Below, one piece after another: positions 17,931 through 27,660 of a stretch of DNA of 64,000 bases; positions within the stretch are counted from its first letter, which is position 1; the number at the start of each line of letters is the position of its first letter. Source of the stretch: Spirochaetales bacterium (GTDB lineage: Bacteria > Spirochaetota > Spirochaetia > DSM-2461); NCBI GenBank assembly GCA_022360655.1, contig JAKSCK010000060.1, positions 1 to 64,000 on the forward strand. Reading direction: 5' to 3'. The position numbers and the translations under genes are program-made. The notes below the pieces were generated by a model. It did no database searches, was not told the DNA's origin, and worked only from the letters and a program-made list of their open reading frames with translations.

Positions 17931-19424
17931 ATGTCAGATTACATTCTGGACGCCCGGGGAATCCGGAAATCCTTTGGTGGAGTCAAGGCCCTAAAGGGTG
18001 TAGATCTCTCCATCAGGCGAGGTGAAATCCACTGCCTTGCTGGAGAAAATGGCTGTGGAAAATCCACGCTCATTAAAGTCATTTCTGGATTCTATGAGGC
18101 CGACGGCGGCCAGTTCGCTCTGGATGGTGAGAGCTTTACCAAAATTGCTCCAGCTGAAGCCATACGTCGTGGTCTTCAGGTGATTTATCAGGACTTTTCC
18201 GTTTTTCCCAATCTCTCAGTGATGGAGAACCTGGCCTTCAACATGGAACTCATGAAAGGCCATAGATTGGTGAATAGAAAGAGAATGCGCCACATTGCTG
18301 AAGAGGCGATTTCTCGGATCAATTTTGAAGTGGATTTGGATGAACGGGTAGAAAATTTACCTGTGGCCGATAAACAGCTCATTGCCATCAGCCGAGCCCT
18401 ACTTTATGATGCCCGGCTCATCATCATGGATGAGCCCACCACAGCGCTCACCAAAAAAGAGGTTCGCTCTCTTTTTGATTTGATTCGCAAACTCCAGGCC
18501 CAAGGGATTTCCATCCTCTTTGTTTCCCATAAACTGGATGAGGTATTTGAAATTTCTGAGGGCTACACCATATTGCGCAATGGTCAGAATGTGGCCCATG
18601 GCGATACAAAGGATTTGGACGCCAAAAAATTTGCCTACCACATGACTGGTAGGGAATTTGCAGAAGAAACATTTCAACCACAAATTGTGGAATCAAATCC
18701 CGTTGTTTCTGCTCGTGGTTTAAGTTCTTATGGAGCCTATTCTCATGTCGATTTTGACTTGCATCCTGGCGAAATTTTAGGAATCACAGGCCTGCTTGGA
18801 TCAGGTAGAACAGAACTGGTTCAGACCCTTTTTGGACTCCAAACCCATGATGAGGGGCAACTCCTTTTTGAGGGGAAGGAAGTGCGTTTCACCAATGTGA
18901 AACAAGCTGTAGAAAAGGGCGTGGGGTATGTGGCGGAAGATCGGCTCACAGAAGGACTCTTTCTTCCTCAGTCCATCACTCTCAATACCATTGTGTCTCA
19001 TCTGGATGATCTTTGTTCCAAAACTGGATTTCTGGATCAATCGCAGGTGAATACAGAGGTCAATCATTGGATTCAGGAGCTTTCTGTTGCAGCCTCCGAT
19101 CCCCAGCAGCCCGTTCAAACACTCTCGGGCGGAAACCAGCAAAAAGTGGTACTGGCTCGATGGCTGGCCAATGATTTAAAAGTGCTGATCCTCAATGGTC
19201 CCACGGTGGGTGTGGATATTGGTTCCAAGTATGACATCCACAGCCTTCTAAGACGTCTTGCTCATGCCGGTTTGGCCATCATTGTGATTTCTGATGATCT
19301 TCCTGAGATTCGAGCCACCTGCAGCCGCGTCCTTGTGATGCGAGATGGAAGCATCATTGCAGAAGCCAATCCAGCCACCACTTCAGAAGCCCGCTTGGGC
19401 GAACTCATCACCGGTCAAGCCTGA
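17931..19424 (+). CDS. Sugar ABC transporter ATP-binding protein (duplicated ABC domain, RbsA/MglA type)
   Basis: GENGCGKSTLIKVISG, DEPTTALTKKEV, second domain GLLGSGRTELVQTLFG and LSGGNQQKVVLARWLA. Confidence 0.95.
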   Translation: MSDYILDARGIRKSFGGVKALKGVDLSIRRGEIHCLAGENGCGKSTLIKVISGFYEADGGQFALDGESFTKIAPAEAIRRGLQVIYQDFSVFPNLSVMENLAFNMELMKGHRLVNRKRMRHIAEEAISRINFEVDLDERVENLPVADKQLIAISRALLYDARLIIMDEPTTALTKKEVRSLFDLIRKLQAQGISILFVSHKLDEVFEISEGYTILRNGQNVAHGDTKDLDAKKFAYHMTGREFAEETFQPQIVESNPVVSARGLSSYGAYSHVDFDLHPGEILGITGLLGSGRTELVQTLFGLQTHDEGQLLFEGKEVRFTNVKQAVEKGVGYVAEDRLTEGLFLPQSITLNTIVSHLDDLCSKTGFLDQSQVNTEVNHWIQELSVAASDPQQPVQTLSGGNQQKVVLARWLANDLKVLILNGPTVGVDIGSKYDIHSLLRRLAHAGLAIIVISDDLPEIRATCSRVLVMRDGSIIAEANPATTSEARLGELITGQA

Positions 19425-19441
19425 TGACGGGGAGAATATCA

Positions 19442-20491
19442 ATGAACACAACCCTTCAAAAAATGTCTCGGAGGACAGAACCCTATATTCTGGGAGCCAT
19501 CATTGCTCTGAGCCTCCTCATTCAAGCCCGAAGTGGGCAATTCTTCACTGGGAATAATCTGGTGGATCTGGCACGTTCTATGACCGTTCCTGGCCTCTTT
19601 GCCGTGGGAGCCATGATTGTCATTGTTTCGGGAGGAATCGATGTTTCTTTTCCAGCCATTGCCTCCCTTTCTATGTACATCACCACCAAAATCCTTTTGG
19701 CAGCCGATTACTCTGGACCTGTGATTCTTGCCTACATCATTGGTGGGGTTTTAGGCCTGTTGATGGGCCTCTTCAATGGTGTCCTGATTGGATATTTCCG
19801 CTTCCCTACCCTCGTGGTCACCCTCGGGACATCCAGCCTTTTCATTGGCATCATGCAAGGCGTATTGGCAGCACGGGAGTTGCCGGTTCCTCCGGCCATG
19901 TTTGATCATGGAACAGCCAAATTGTTCTCTGCCTACAACACTCAATTGGGTTTGAGCTCTGATATGCCTGTTCAGATACTCCTGCTTGTTGCGGTTCTTG
20001 CAGTCACCGCCTTTCTCCTGCGCTCCACCATGTTAGGTCGGGGAATCTATGCCATTGGTGGCGATGAGGTGTCTGCAAAACGGGCTGGGTTCAATGTGTT
20101 TGGTACCAAGATGTTCATCTACGGTTATGTGGGGGTGATTGCTGGTATTGCTGGTATTGCCCGAGCCTGCATGATGCGTAATGCCCATCCCACCAATCTT
20201 CAGGGAATAGAGATGATCATCATTGCGGCGGTTGTTTTGGGAGGCACACGCGTCACTGGAGGTGTGGGAACTCTCACCGGAACCATGTTTGGTATGGCCT
20301 TGATGACCATCATGTCCAATAGCCTCATTCTTCTGGGTATTCCCACCTACTGGCAAAAGGTTTTTACCGGAGCCATCATCATCATTGGAACAGGAGTTTC
20401 TGCCCGCCAGGCCATGGCCAAACGGGCTAAACCTCGAAAAGCCTCACCTTCCCCATCCAAAGCCCCTCAAAGTCAGGAGGCCTCAAAATGA
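19442..20491 (+). CDS. Sugar ABC transporter permease (RbsC-like)
   Basis: Multi-TM; GGIDVSFPAIASLSMY, YAIGGDEVSAKRAGFNV, VLGGTRVTGGVGTLTGTMFG. Confidence 0.93.
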   Translation: MNTTLQKMSRRTEPYILGAIIALSLLIQARSGQFFTGNNLVDLARSMTVPGLFAVGAMIVIVSGGIDVSFPAIASLSMYITTKILLAADYSGPVILAYIIGGVLGLLMGLFNGVLIGYFRFPTLVVTLGTSSLFIGIMQGVLAARELPVPPAMFDHGTAKLFSAYNTQLGLSSDMPVQILLLVAVLAVTAFLLRSTMLGRGIYAIGGDEVSAKRAGFNVFGTKMFIYGYVGVIAGIAGIARACMMRNAHPTNLQGIEMIIIAAVVLGGTRVTGGVGTLTGTMFGMALMTIMSNSLILLGIPTYWQKVFTGAIIIIGTGVSARQAMAKRAKPRKASPSPSKAPQSQEASK

Positions 20492-21582
20492 CTCTACTGA
20501 ATGAAAAACAGAGCCCACTGGCCCGCTTTGTAGCACGAGATCCCAATCTTTTTCGTCTCATCATCATGCTTGTGGCCGTATTTGCGGTGATGGGAGCCTT
20601 GCGTCCCACCATTTTTCTTCGTCCCAGCAATCTGGTGTCCATGGCCAAGCAATTTCCTGAATACGGCATCATGGCCATTGGAATCAGCATCTGCATGATC
20701 ACCGGAGGGATTGATTTGGCCGTGGTGGGAACGGCTAATCTGGCCGCCATCACCACCGCTCGCTTCCTCATTGCTTCTGTTCCCAAGGGATCTCCAGGGG
20801 GATACACCCTGTCCATGATTCTGATGGGAATTCTGATTGCCTTGACTGTAGGAGCCCTCTGCGGTGCCTTGAGTGGATGGCTCATCTCTCGCTTCCGCAT
20901 TCCCCCCATTCTTGCCACCTTGGGAACCCATCAGCTGTTCACAGGTTTAGCCATTGTCATCACAGAAGGCAGGCCCGTGAGTGGCTTGCCCATACTGTTC
21001 TCTCGTCTTGGAAATAAAACTTTGGCAGGATTCTTGCCGGTTCCTCTTCTGCTCTATGCCTTAGCAGCCATCATCATTGGCATCATGCTCTCGAAAACTC
21101 GCTTTGGAAAACAGGTTTACCTGGTAGGAACCAATGCCACCGCTGCCCGTTTTGCCGGCCTCAACGTGAAGAACATCATCATGCGCACCTATGTCACTTC
21201 CGGAATGTTGGCCTCCCTTTCAGGACTCATCATGATGGCCCGTGTGAACTCTGCAAAAGCCGACTATGGAGCCTCTTACACCCTCCAATGTGTTTTGATT
21301 GCCGTCCTTGGCGGCGTGAATCCGGATGGAGGCTTTGGAACGGTTGGAGGTGTGACTGTTGCTGTGGTGATTCTCCAACTTCTCTCCTCAGGTTTAAACA
21401 TGTTTGAGAATGTGAGCAATTTCTACCGGGATGTCATATGGGGTGGTGTGCTCATCACAGTGCTCATCACCAATCATTATTTGACAGAACATAAACGTCG
21501 AAAGGCTCTGAAATCAGCATCCGAAGGATGCGGGGCCCCTTGGGGTAACCTCGGTGGCGTTGCGCCACCGGGGTCGACATAA
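20488..21582 (+). CDS. Sugar ABC transporter permease (RbsC-like), second
   Basis: GGIDLAVVGTANLAAI, YLVGTNATAARFAGLNVK, AVLGGVNPDGGFGTVGGV; C-terminal tail encoded by hairpin DNA. Confidence 0.93.
   Translation: MTLLNEKQSPLARFVARDPNLFRLIIMLVAVFAVMGALRPTIFLRPSNLVSMAKQFPEYGIMAIGISICMITGGIDLAVVGTANLAAITTARFLIASVPKGSPGGYTLSMILMGILIALTVGALCGALSGWLISRFRIPPILATLGTHQLFTGLAIVITEGRPVSGLPILFSRLGNKTLAGFLPVPLLLYALAAIIIGIMLSKTRFGKQVYLVGTNATAARFAGLNVKNIIMRTYVTSGMLASLSGLIMMARVNSAKADYGASYTLQCVLIAVLGGVNPDGGFGTVGGVTVAVVILQLLSSGLNMFENVSNFYRDVIWGGVLITVLITNHYLTEHKRRKALKSASEGCGAPWGNLGGVAPPGST
21517..21576 (+). repeat. Cluster of hairpins inside the 3' end of the second permease gene (includes a CGACCC-family element)
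   Basis: GCATCC-GAA-GGATGC; GGGGCCCC palindrome; CGGTGGCG-TTG-CGCCACCG then GGGTCGAC. Confidence 0.75.
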
Positions 21583-21593
21583 AAGGAGAAATA

Positions 21594-22568
21594 ATGCTGC
21601 CCTATTCCGTTATTCTTGGAAATCTTGGAAATACCTGTGACCGTTTTCTCTCCTCTGGTTACAAAGAGGCGCTACCTAAAGAGGAAATGGTGAGGCAAGC
21701 CGCGGAGATTGAAGGGGTTATGGGCCTGGAACTGGTGAGCACCTGGGATGTCACTCCACAAAATACAGAAGCTGTGGGTGAAATGCTGGATGCCCATAAT
21801 CTGTCCTGTGTCTCCATTATTCCTGATTTATTTGGTCAGAAGCGTTGGGGAAAGGGCAGTTTATCCGCTCAAAATCAAAGCATTCGACAGGCCGCCATAG
21901 ACCATCTTTTTGAATGTGTGGAAATGGCCAGAACGCTGAATTGTCCTCTCATCAACATCTGGCCTGGGCAGGATGGCTATGATTATCACCTACAATCTCA
22001 TTTGATTGAGGAACGACGTTGGTTGACAGAGGGCATCACCCAGGTAGCCCAACAGGCACCAGATCTTCAATTTTCCTTAGAATACAAACCCAAAGAGCCT
22101 CGATGCTTTTCCTATCTAGCTCGGGCCTCAGATACATTGCTTTTGGCCAAAGAAACCGGGCTGGACAATGTTGGAGTCACCATTGATACAGGACACTCCT
22201 TTGTGGCAGGGGAAAATGTTTCTGAGGCTGTTGTGATTCTTCAGGAATACGGAAAAAAACTTTTTCACATGCATTTCAATGACAATCATGGACATTGGGA
22301 TGACGACATGATGGTGGGGAGTGTGCATTTCCCATTGTATGTGGAATTGCTGTACTGGTTGAAAAAAACAGGATATTCGGGTTGGTATTCCATGGATCAG
22401 TATCCTTACCGGGAAGATGGGAAGGGAGCCATTGAAGCCAGTGTTCGTTTCCTGATGATGATTGACCGGCTTTTGGATGAGTCTGCACTGGCCGAATTGG
22501 AGCATCTTTTGCAAGAAAAGAATCCAATTCGCACACAAAACTGGATTCTTGAAACTTTTTATCAATAA
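21594..22568 (+). CDS. Sugar phosphate isomerase/epimerase (xylose isomerase-like TIM barrel)
   Basis: FSLEYKPKEPR, VGVTIDTGHSF, LFHMHFNDNHGHWDDDMMVGSVHFP; metal-ligand pattern of the AP endonuclease 2/TIM barrel family. Confidence 0.85.
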   Translation: MLPYSVILGNLGNTCDRFLSSGYKEALPKEEMVRQAAEIEGVMGLELVSTWDVTPQNTEAVGEMLDAHNLSCVSIIPDLFGQKRWGKGSLSAQNQSIRQAAIDHLFECVEMARTLNCPLINIWPGQDGYDYHLQSHLIEERRWLTEGITQVAQQAPDLQFSLEYKPKEPRCFSYLARASDTLLLAKETGLDNVGVTIDTGHSFVAGENVSEAVVILQEYGKKLFHMHFNDNHGHWDDDMMVGSVHFPLYVELLYWLKKTGYSGWYSMDQYPYREDGKGAIEASVRFLMMIDRLLDESALAELEHLLQEKNPIRTQNWILETFYQ

Positions 22569-22569
22569 T

Positions 22570-22655
22570 GGGAAGAAGGGCACGCGAAACGCAGTGCCGG
22601 GGTTTATGACCGGAGCGGACGCGCCCAAGGCGTCCGAACGGTTCCCCATCTTCCC
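22570..22655 (+). ncRNA. Candidate cis-acting structured RNA (three-way-junction fold)
   Basis: P1 GGGAAGA/TCTTCCC (22570-22576/22649-22655), P2 GGCACGCG-AAA-CGC(A)GTGCC (22579-22598), P3 GGGG/CCCC + CCG/CGG + CGGACGC/GCGTCCG (22599-22647). Confidence 0.45.
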
Positions 22656-22675
22656 TACCTGGATTTATCCAGGTA
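22656..22675 (+). promoter_or_regulatory. Perfect hairpin abutting the Shine-Dalgarno of the ribokinase gene
   Basis: TACCTGGAT-TT-ATCCAGGTA followed directly by AAGGAG and ATG at 22689. Confidence 0.55.
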
Positions 22676-22688
22676 AGGAGACACCACC

Positions 22689-23615
22689 ATGCGCTACTGC
22701 ATAGCCGGCAGCATCAATATGGATTTTGTTGTTCGCACTCCTCGTTTCCCTGTACCTGGAGAAACACTCACCGGAACTTCTTTCTCGACTTTTCCTGGAG
22801 GAAAAGGTGCCAATCAAGCAATGGCTTTGGCCAAACTTGGAGCTCAGGTGAGTTTTTTGGGAAATGTGGGACAAGATATTTTTGGGGAAACCTATTTATC
22901 ATTGTTTCAAAAAAATGGGATTGAAACCCACGGTGTGGGTGCCGTGGAGGGGAGCACAGGATCGGCCATCATTGAGGTGGAAGATTCCAGTGCACAAAAT
23001 CATATCATCATTGTGCCAGGTGCGAATCACAGCATCACACCAGAAGTGGTGGAATCTCGAAGGGATGTAATTCAATCCTCTGATGCCCTTCTCCTCCAAC
23101 TGGAGATTCCCATGGACAGTGTTCTTTGTGCAGCCCGCATCATGAAAGAGTCGGGAGGATTGGTGATTTTGGATCCAGCTCCAGCCCGAGAACTGCCCTC
23201 TGAACTCTATACACTTGTGGACTGGATGACTCCCAATGAGAGTGAAGCCGCCATCCTCACTGGTATGGATTGCCAGAGTAAGGATGGAGCTCAAGCCGCA
23301 GCCGCAAAAATTCACAGCCATGGCGTGTCTCATGTGGTGATTAAAAATGGCAAACATGGGGCTTACTATGCCCATGGTACGGACTTCTTTTTTAGTCCCA
23401 GTTTTCCAGTGAATGCCGTGGATACCACAGCGGCCGGTGATTCCTTCAATGCTGGTTTGGCCTTTGCCCTTGGTTTAAAAAAAGATGCAAAAGAAGCCTT
23501 GCGTTGGGCCAATGGTGTGGGCGGCTTGGCCACAACAGCGTTTGGTGCCCAGGAGGCCATGCCCTCTTATGCACAGCTTCAGGATTTATTATCCCAGCAT
23601 TCCACCGTGCATTAA
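22689..23615 (+). CDS. rbsK: Ribokinase (PfkB family)
   Basis: GSINMDFVVRTPRFPVPGETLTG, FPGGKGANQAMALAKLGA, DTTAAGDSFNAGLAFAL. Confidence 0.92.
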   Translation: MRYCIAGSINMDFVVRTPRFPVPGETLTGTSFSTFPGGKGANQAMALAKLGAQVSFLGNVGQDIFGETYLSLFQKNGIETHGVGAVEGSTGSAIIEVEDSSAQNHIIIVPGANHSITPEVVESRRDVIQSSDALLLQLEIPMDSVLCAARIMKESGGLVILDPAPARELPSELYTLVDWMTPNESEAAILTGMDCQSKDGAQAAAAKIHSHGVSHVVIKNGKHGAYYAHGTDFFFSPSFPVNAVDTTAAGDSFNAGLAFALGLKKDAKEALRWANGVGGLATTAFGAQEAMPSYAQLQDLLSQHSTVH

Positions 23616-23636
23616 ATGGAATCAACCATACAGAAA

Positions 23637-23670
23637 AACGCTCATTCCAAACCAAGCAGGAATGAGCGTT
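23637..23670 (+). terminator. Bidirectional terminator between convergent genes
   Basis: AACGCTCATTCC-N10-GGAATGAGCGTT, flanked by A-rich 5' side. Confidence 0.8.
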
Positions 23671-23736
23671 GGATGATTGCCACTGAGACTCACTCAAAAA
23701 GTTTGAGCCACAGTGGTATTACATGGGCAGAATCCA

Positions 23737-25413
23737 TCACATGTTGGCATCAACAGCAGCTTGATACAGCTCCACATAGCGCTCCAACCCAATGTTGTTG
23801 AGCTCATCCAAGTAATCATCCCAGTCTGCATCCAAATCAGCATCACCAATCACAAAGCGTGCCACCATTTCATTGACATAACTTTTGAGCTGAGTTTCTA
23901 GCTCTGCCACCTCATTGGCCGCCTCTGGGCTGAAGGCCATGAGAGGCAGGATGCTATCTGCATCAGGAACATAGGGAAGGTATTTGTCATGAGTCTCAGC
24001 ATAAAGAACAGACTCAATGGGTCGATCTGGATTATCAGCCTGCTTGCTATGATAATCCGCAAAATACAGATAACGAGGATGGCGGTTGTTCCAGCCAACA
24101 TTGCCTTTGGGCTGTTCAAGTACGCGGAATTTAGCAGGATCTCCATCCACACCCATGATTCCAGAATCCTCATCAAGAAGTTCAAAGTTCACACCTTCCA
24201 CTCCCCAACAAGCTCGCATGGAAACATCCGGATCATAGAGAGTATCACCCCAGCGGAAGGCCAATTCAGGGTAATCACAGGATGTGGTGATGAGAAGGTC
24301 AGAGATACGGTCTGTGAGTCCCATATCCGCAAAATAGGGTGTTGAGCGGTAACCAGCAGGTCCTTCAAGAGGAGGCACGGTCACAAAGTTCTTCCAACGA
24401 ACATTGTCATCCACAGAGATTTGAGAAATCGATCCTTGCCAGCCTCCAGGAACTGTTCCCACTACTGGTTGGCTTGGGCCATCCACCATTTGCTTCAGTT
24501 GATCCTTAGTTTGAGTGAAGGATTCCGAGGCCATCAGCCCTTCATCATAAAGACCCTTCATGTATCGTAAGCCTTCCCTCCATTCCGGCTTATCATAGGA
24601 AACCACAACTTTGCCATCCTCAAGGAGCATGCGGCGATGCCCATAGGAGGAGCTGTCGTTGTAGATGAATGAACTCATCAAGAAGGTATCAATTTGGGAA
24701 TTCCAACCCGAATTGTTTTTTGATGCCACAAGCGGGATTTCATCAGCAAGGCCATTTCCATTGGGATCCCGTTCTTTAAAGGCCCGGAGGACGGCTTGGA
24801 ACTCGGCTGTGGTTTCAGGCATATCCAGGCCTAAAGCTTTGAGCCAAGGTTCATAGATCCACATCTTGGCTTGAGCCTGGGCATGGTAGGCCCCTGTGAG
24901 GGAGGGCATGCTGTAGATGTGTCCATCTGGCAAGGTGAGGATATTCTTCAAACGGGGAAATCGATTGTAGATTTCCTGCATGTTGGTCCCCTCGGTAATA
25001 TACGATTCCAGGGGAGTCAGCACACCTTCATCACCAAGCACTTGAATCTTTGTCAGATTAGTCTCCATTTTTTTGGGAGACATAAACATATCCGGATAAT
25101 CCCCACTGGCAATAATGAGGTTAAACTTGGTTTCTGCGTCAGCCTCTGTAGCCACCTTCCATTCAATGTGAACATTGGTGAGATCTTCCATGACCTTTGT
25201 GAAGCTGTTCTCTTCGTATTCAAAACTGGTCATGGTTCCACTTAACGTGGCAAAACAACTTAATGTGGCTTTTTCTTCTACCAATGGATAGGTCCCCGGT
25301 TCACTGAGAACAAGGTCTTCTGCACCGCGATCTTTTGCACCATTGGCAAACGCAGAAGTCCCCAATCCGGTGAGTAGCGCTGTGAGCAGACACACATGAA
25401 CAATCTTTTTCAT
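23737..25413 (-). CDS. Extracellular solute-binding protein (family 1; LplA-like) of carbohydrate ABC transporter
   Basis: Signal peptide MKKIVHVCLLTALLTGLGTSAFANGAK; VHIEWKVATEADAETKFNLIIASGDYPDMF. Confidence 0.92.
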   Translation of the reverse strand: MKKIVHVCLLTALLTGLGTSAFANGAKDRGAEDLVLSEPGTYPLVEEKATLSCFATLSGTMTSFEYEENSFTKVMEDLTNVHIEWKVATEADAETKFNLIIASGDYPDMFMSPKKMETNLTKIQVLGDEGVLTPLESYITEGTNMQEIYNRFPRLKNILTLPDGHIYSMPSLTGAYHAQAQAKMWIYEPWLKALGLDMPETTAEFQAVLRAFKERDPNGNGLADEIPLVASKNNSGWNSQIDTFLMSSFIYNDSSSYGHRRMLLEDGKVVVSYDKPEWREGLRYMKGLYDEGLMASESFTQTKDQLKQMVDGPSQPVVGTVPGGWQGSISQISVDDNVRWKNFVTVPPLEGPAGYRSTPYFADMGLTDRISDLLITTSCDYPELAFRWGDTLYDPDVSMRACWGVEGVNFELLDEDSGIMGVDGDPAKFRVLEQPKGNVGWNNRHPRYLYFADYHSKQADNPDRPIESVLYAETHDKYLPYVPDADSILPLMAFSPEAANEVAELETQLKSYVNEMVARFVIGDADLDADWDDYLDELNNIGLERYVELYQAAVDANM

Positions 25414-25464
25414 TTCTCACTCCTTTTCTTCATTTCAACGGGCATTAAAATAAACAACCCGCAT

Positions 25465-26355
25465 TTATCCTTTTAAACTCCCCACCATGACCCCCTTCAC
25501 AAAGTGCTTTTGAACAAAGGGGTAAATGGCGAGAACAGGGACGGAAGAAACCACAATCAGGGCATACTTCAGCAGGTCATGCAGTCCCTGGCGCATGGCA
25601 ATTTCTTCCACATTCATGATTAGTTCGTTCTGTTGGATTTCACTGCTGAGCAAAATATTTCGGAGGACCAGTTGGAGAGGAAACAAGTCTGGTTCGTTTA
25701 AATAAAGAAGCGCATTGAAAAAGCTATTCCAATACTCTACGGCATAGAACAAACCCAGAACCGCAACAATGGGGCCGGAAAGAGGAAGAACGATTTTAAA
25801 GAAAAACAAAAAGTCCGAAGCGCCATCAATCCTTGATGCATCCAGCAAATCCCCTGGAATGGTTGTGGAAAAGTACGTTCTGGCAACAATGACATTCCAA
25901 ACCCCCACCATGGTGGGAAGAATCATGGCAGCCCGGGTATCAACCAAGCCAAAGGAACGAACAACCAAATACGTGGGAATAATTCCGCCAGAAAAGATCA
26001 TGGTGAACGTGAAGAGGAACGTGAAAAACTTACGTCCAGGAAAGTCTTTTCTAGAAAGAGGATAAGCAGCGAAGAGTGTGGCTGTGACACTACAAAGAGT
26101 CCCAAGGACAAGATAAATCCCTGAGTTCATAAATCCCTTCATAACATTCTGATGTTCAAATACAGCCCGGTATCCCATGAGCGAGGGTTTGACAGGCCAT
26201 AGGCGAACATGCCCCGCAGCCACTTCTGAAGGATTACTAAAAGAAGCACTCAAGATAAAAATAAGCGGATAAGCCACAAGAACAAGGATGCAAATTCCAA
26301 CGAAGGCATTGAATGCTGTAAAAAGACGATCTTTACGAGAAAGTGTTGTTACCAC
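25465..26355 (-). CDS. Carbohydrate ABC transporter permease (LplC/YtcP-like)
   Basis: YPLSRKDFPGRKFF, FSGGIIPTYLVVRSFGLVDTRAAMILP, EASRIDGASD-type motif (DASRIDGASDFLFFFKIVLPLSGP). Confidence 0.93.
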   Translation of the reverse strand: MVTTLSRKDRLFTAFNAFVGICILVLVAYPLIFILSASFSNPSEVAAGHVRLWPVKPSLMGYRAVFEHQNVMKGFMNSGIYLVLGTLCSVTATLFAAYPLSRKDFPGRKFFTFLFTFTMIFSGGIIPTYLVVRSFGLVDTRAAMILPTMVGVWNVIVARTYFSTTIPGDLLDASRIDGASDFLFFFKIVLPLSGPIVAVLGLFYAVEYWNSFFNALLYLNEPDLFPLQLVLRNILLSSEIQQNELIMNVEEIAMRQGLHDLLKYALIVVSSVPVLAIYPFVQKHFVKGVMVGSLKG

Positions 26356-27284
26356 AAGCTCTCCTCACCAAGCCGGGACGCCACCCAGTTCACCAGAGCA
26401 ATCATCACCAAACCAACGGCAGAAGAAAAAAGGCCAATGGCGGAGGGATAAGAGAAGTTCAAAGCCGATGAGGCAAGCCCAATTTTGTACACATAGGTGG
26501 AGATAATCTCTGAGGACTGAAGATTGAGAGAGTTTTGCAACAGTAGCACTTTTTCAAACCCAATATTGAGGATTTGTCCACAGTTGAGTATTAAAAGAAT
26601 CACCGCAGTGGGGATGAGAGCAGGAAAATCAATGTGACGGATTCTTTGGAGTAATGACGCACCATCCACCACAGCGGCTTCATGGAGAGAAGGATCAACA
26701 GAGGAGAGAATGGCAATGTAAATAATGGAATTGAAGCCTGTTTTTTGCCAAACCTCAGACCAAACATAGACCGATTTAAACACAGAGGAATCAGCCATAA
26801 TATTGAGATTTGTCTCACCTGTAATCCCAACAATGGCTTGGGTGATGAGGCCTGTCCTTGGAGCCAGAAGTTGCAGAATGATTCCAGCCATCACAACGGT
26901 GCTGATAAAATAGGGAGCATAGGTCACCATCTGTAATGTTTTTCGAAATCCTTTTCTTCGAGTAGAGTTCACACAAAGCGCAAGGATGATGGGAAAGGGA
27001 ATGCTTGCAATGAGGGCGTAGAGACTGATTCCAAAAGTATTCCCCACCACTCGTCCAAAGGCATTTGATCGAAAAAACTTGAGAAAGTGTTTTCCCCCCA
27101 CCCATGGACTGGCAAGAATTCCCTTTGCAACTCGATAATCACGAAAGGCAATCTGGGCACCATACATGGGCAAATATCGAAAAAGAATGATGATGAGCAA
27201 AGGTATGGCAAAGAGCGCATAGAGCTGCCATGCTCTTCGGATTTGCTGCATTCTTTTCATGGATGCAATGGAATGTTTTTTCAC
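26349..27284 (-). CDS. Carbohydrate ABC transporter permease (LplB-like)
   Basis: YGAQIAFRDYRVAKGILASPWVGGKHFLKFF, EVWQKTGFNSIIYIAILSSVDPSLHEAAVVDGASLLQRIRHIDFPAL. Confidence 0.93.
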   Translation of the reverse strand: MKKHSIASMKRMQQIRRAWQLYALFAIPLLIIILFRYLPMYGAQIAFRDYRVAKGILASPWVGGKHFLKFFRSNAFGRVVGNTFGISLYALIASIPFPIILALCVNSTRRKGFRKTLQMVTYAPYFISTVVMAGIILQLLAPRTGLITQAIVGITGETNLNIMADSSVFKSVYVWSEVWQKTGFNSIIYIAILSSVDPSLHEAAVVDGASLLQRIRHIDFPALIPTAVILLILNCGQILNIGFEKVLLLQNSLNLQSSEIISTYVYKIGLASSALNFSYPSAIGLFSSAVGLVMIALVNWVASRLGEESLW

Positions 27285-27660
27285 GGTTTCACCAATTCTG
27301 TTGCGAAAATATTTGTATCAATTTCATCATTTCTATCCTTTGAGTCGCAATGAACAATTCTTGTGATTCTTTGTCTGTTCATGGATTCAAGGGAAAGCAA
27401 GAGTTTGAGGGAAAGACCGTTTAGTTCCCCATTATTGTGATTTCTTTTCAGCCTATGAGATTTTCACTATTGAGAATCATTCAAATGAACCAATTTTTCT
27501 CAACAAAAGAAATTAAGGACTTAATTCTATTTATTTACTACGATTGTATTTAAATAATTTCATCATAATGGAAAATTTGTCAAAAGATTGCATCTTTGCC
27601 AGTTCACATGATTTGGAAATCTTTCATAGAGCGCTGCGGAGGCATCAGATAAAATATCAT

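Noticed and set aside
20427-20918. 163-aa minus ORF opposite the ABC permease
   Set aside because: Low-complexity antisense shadow of a TM-rich coding sequence.
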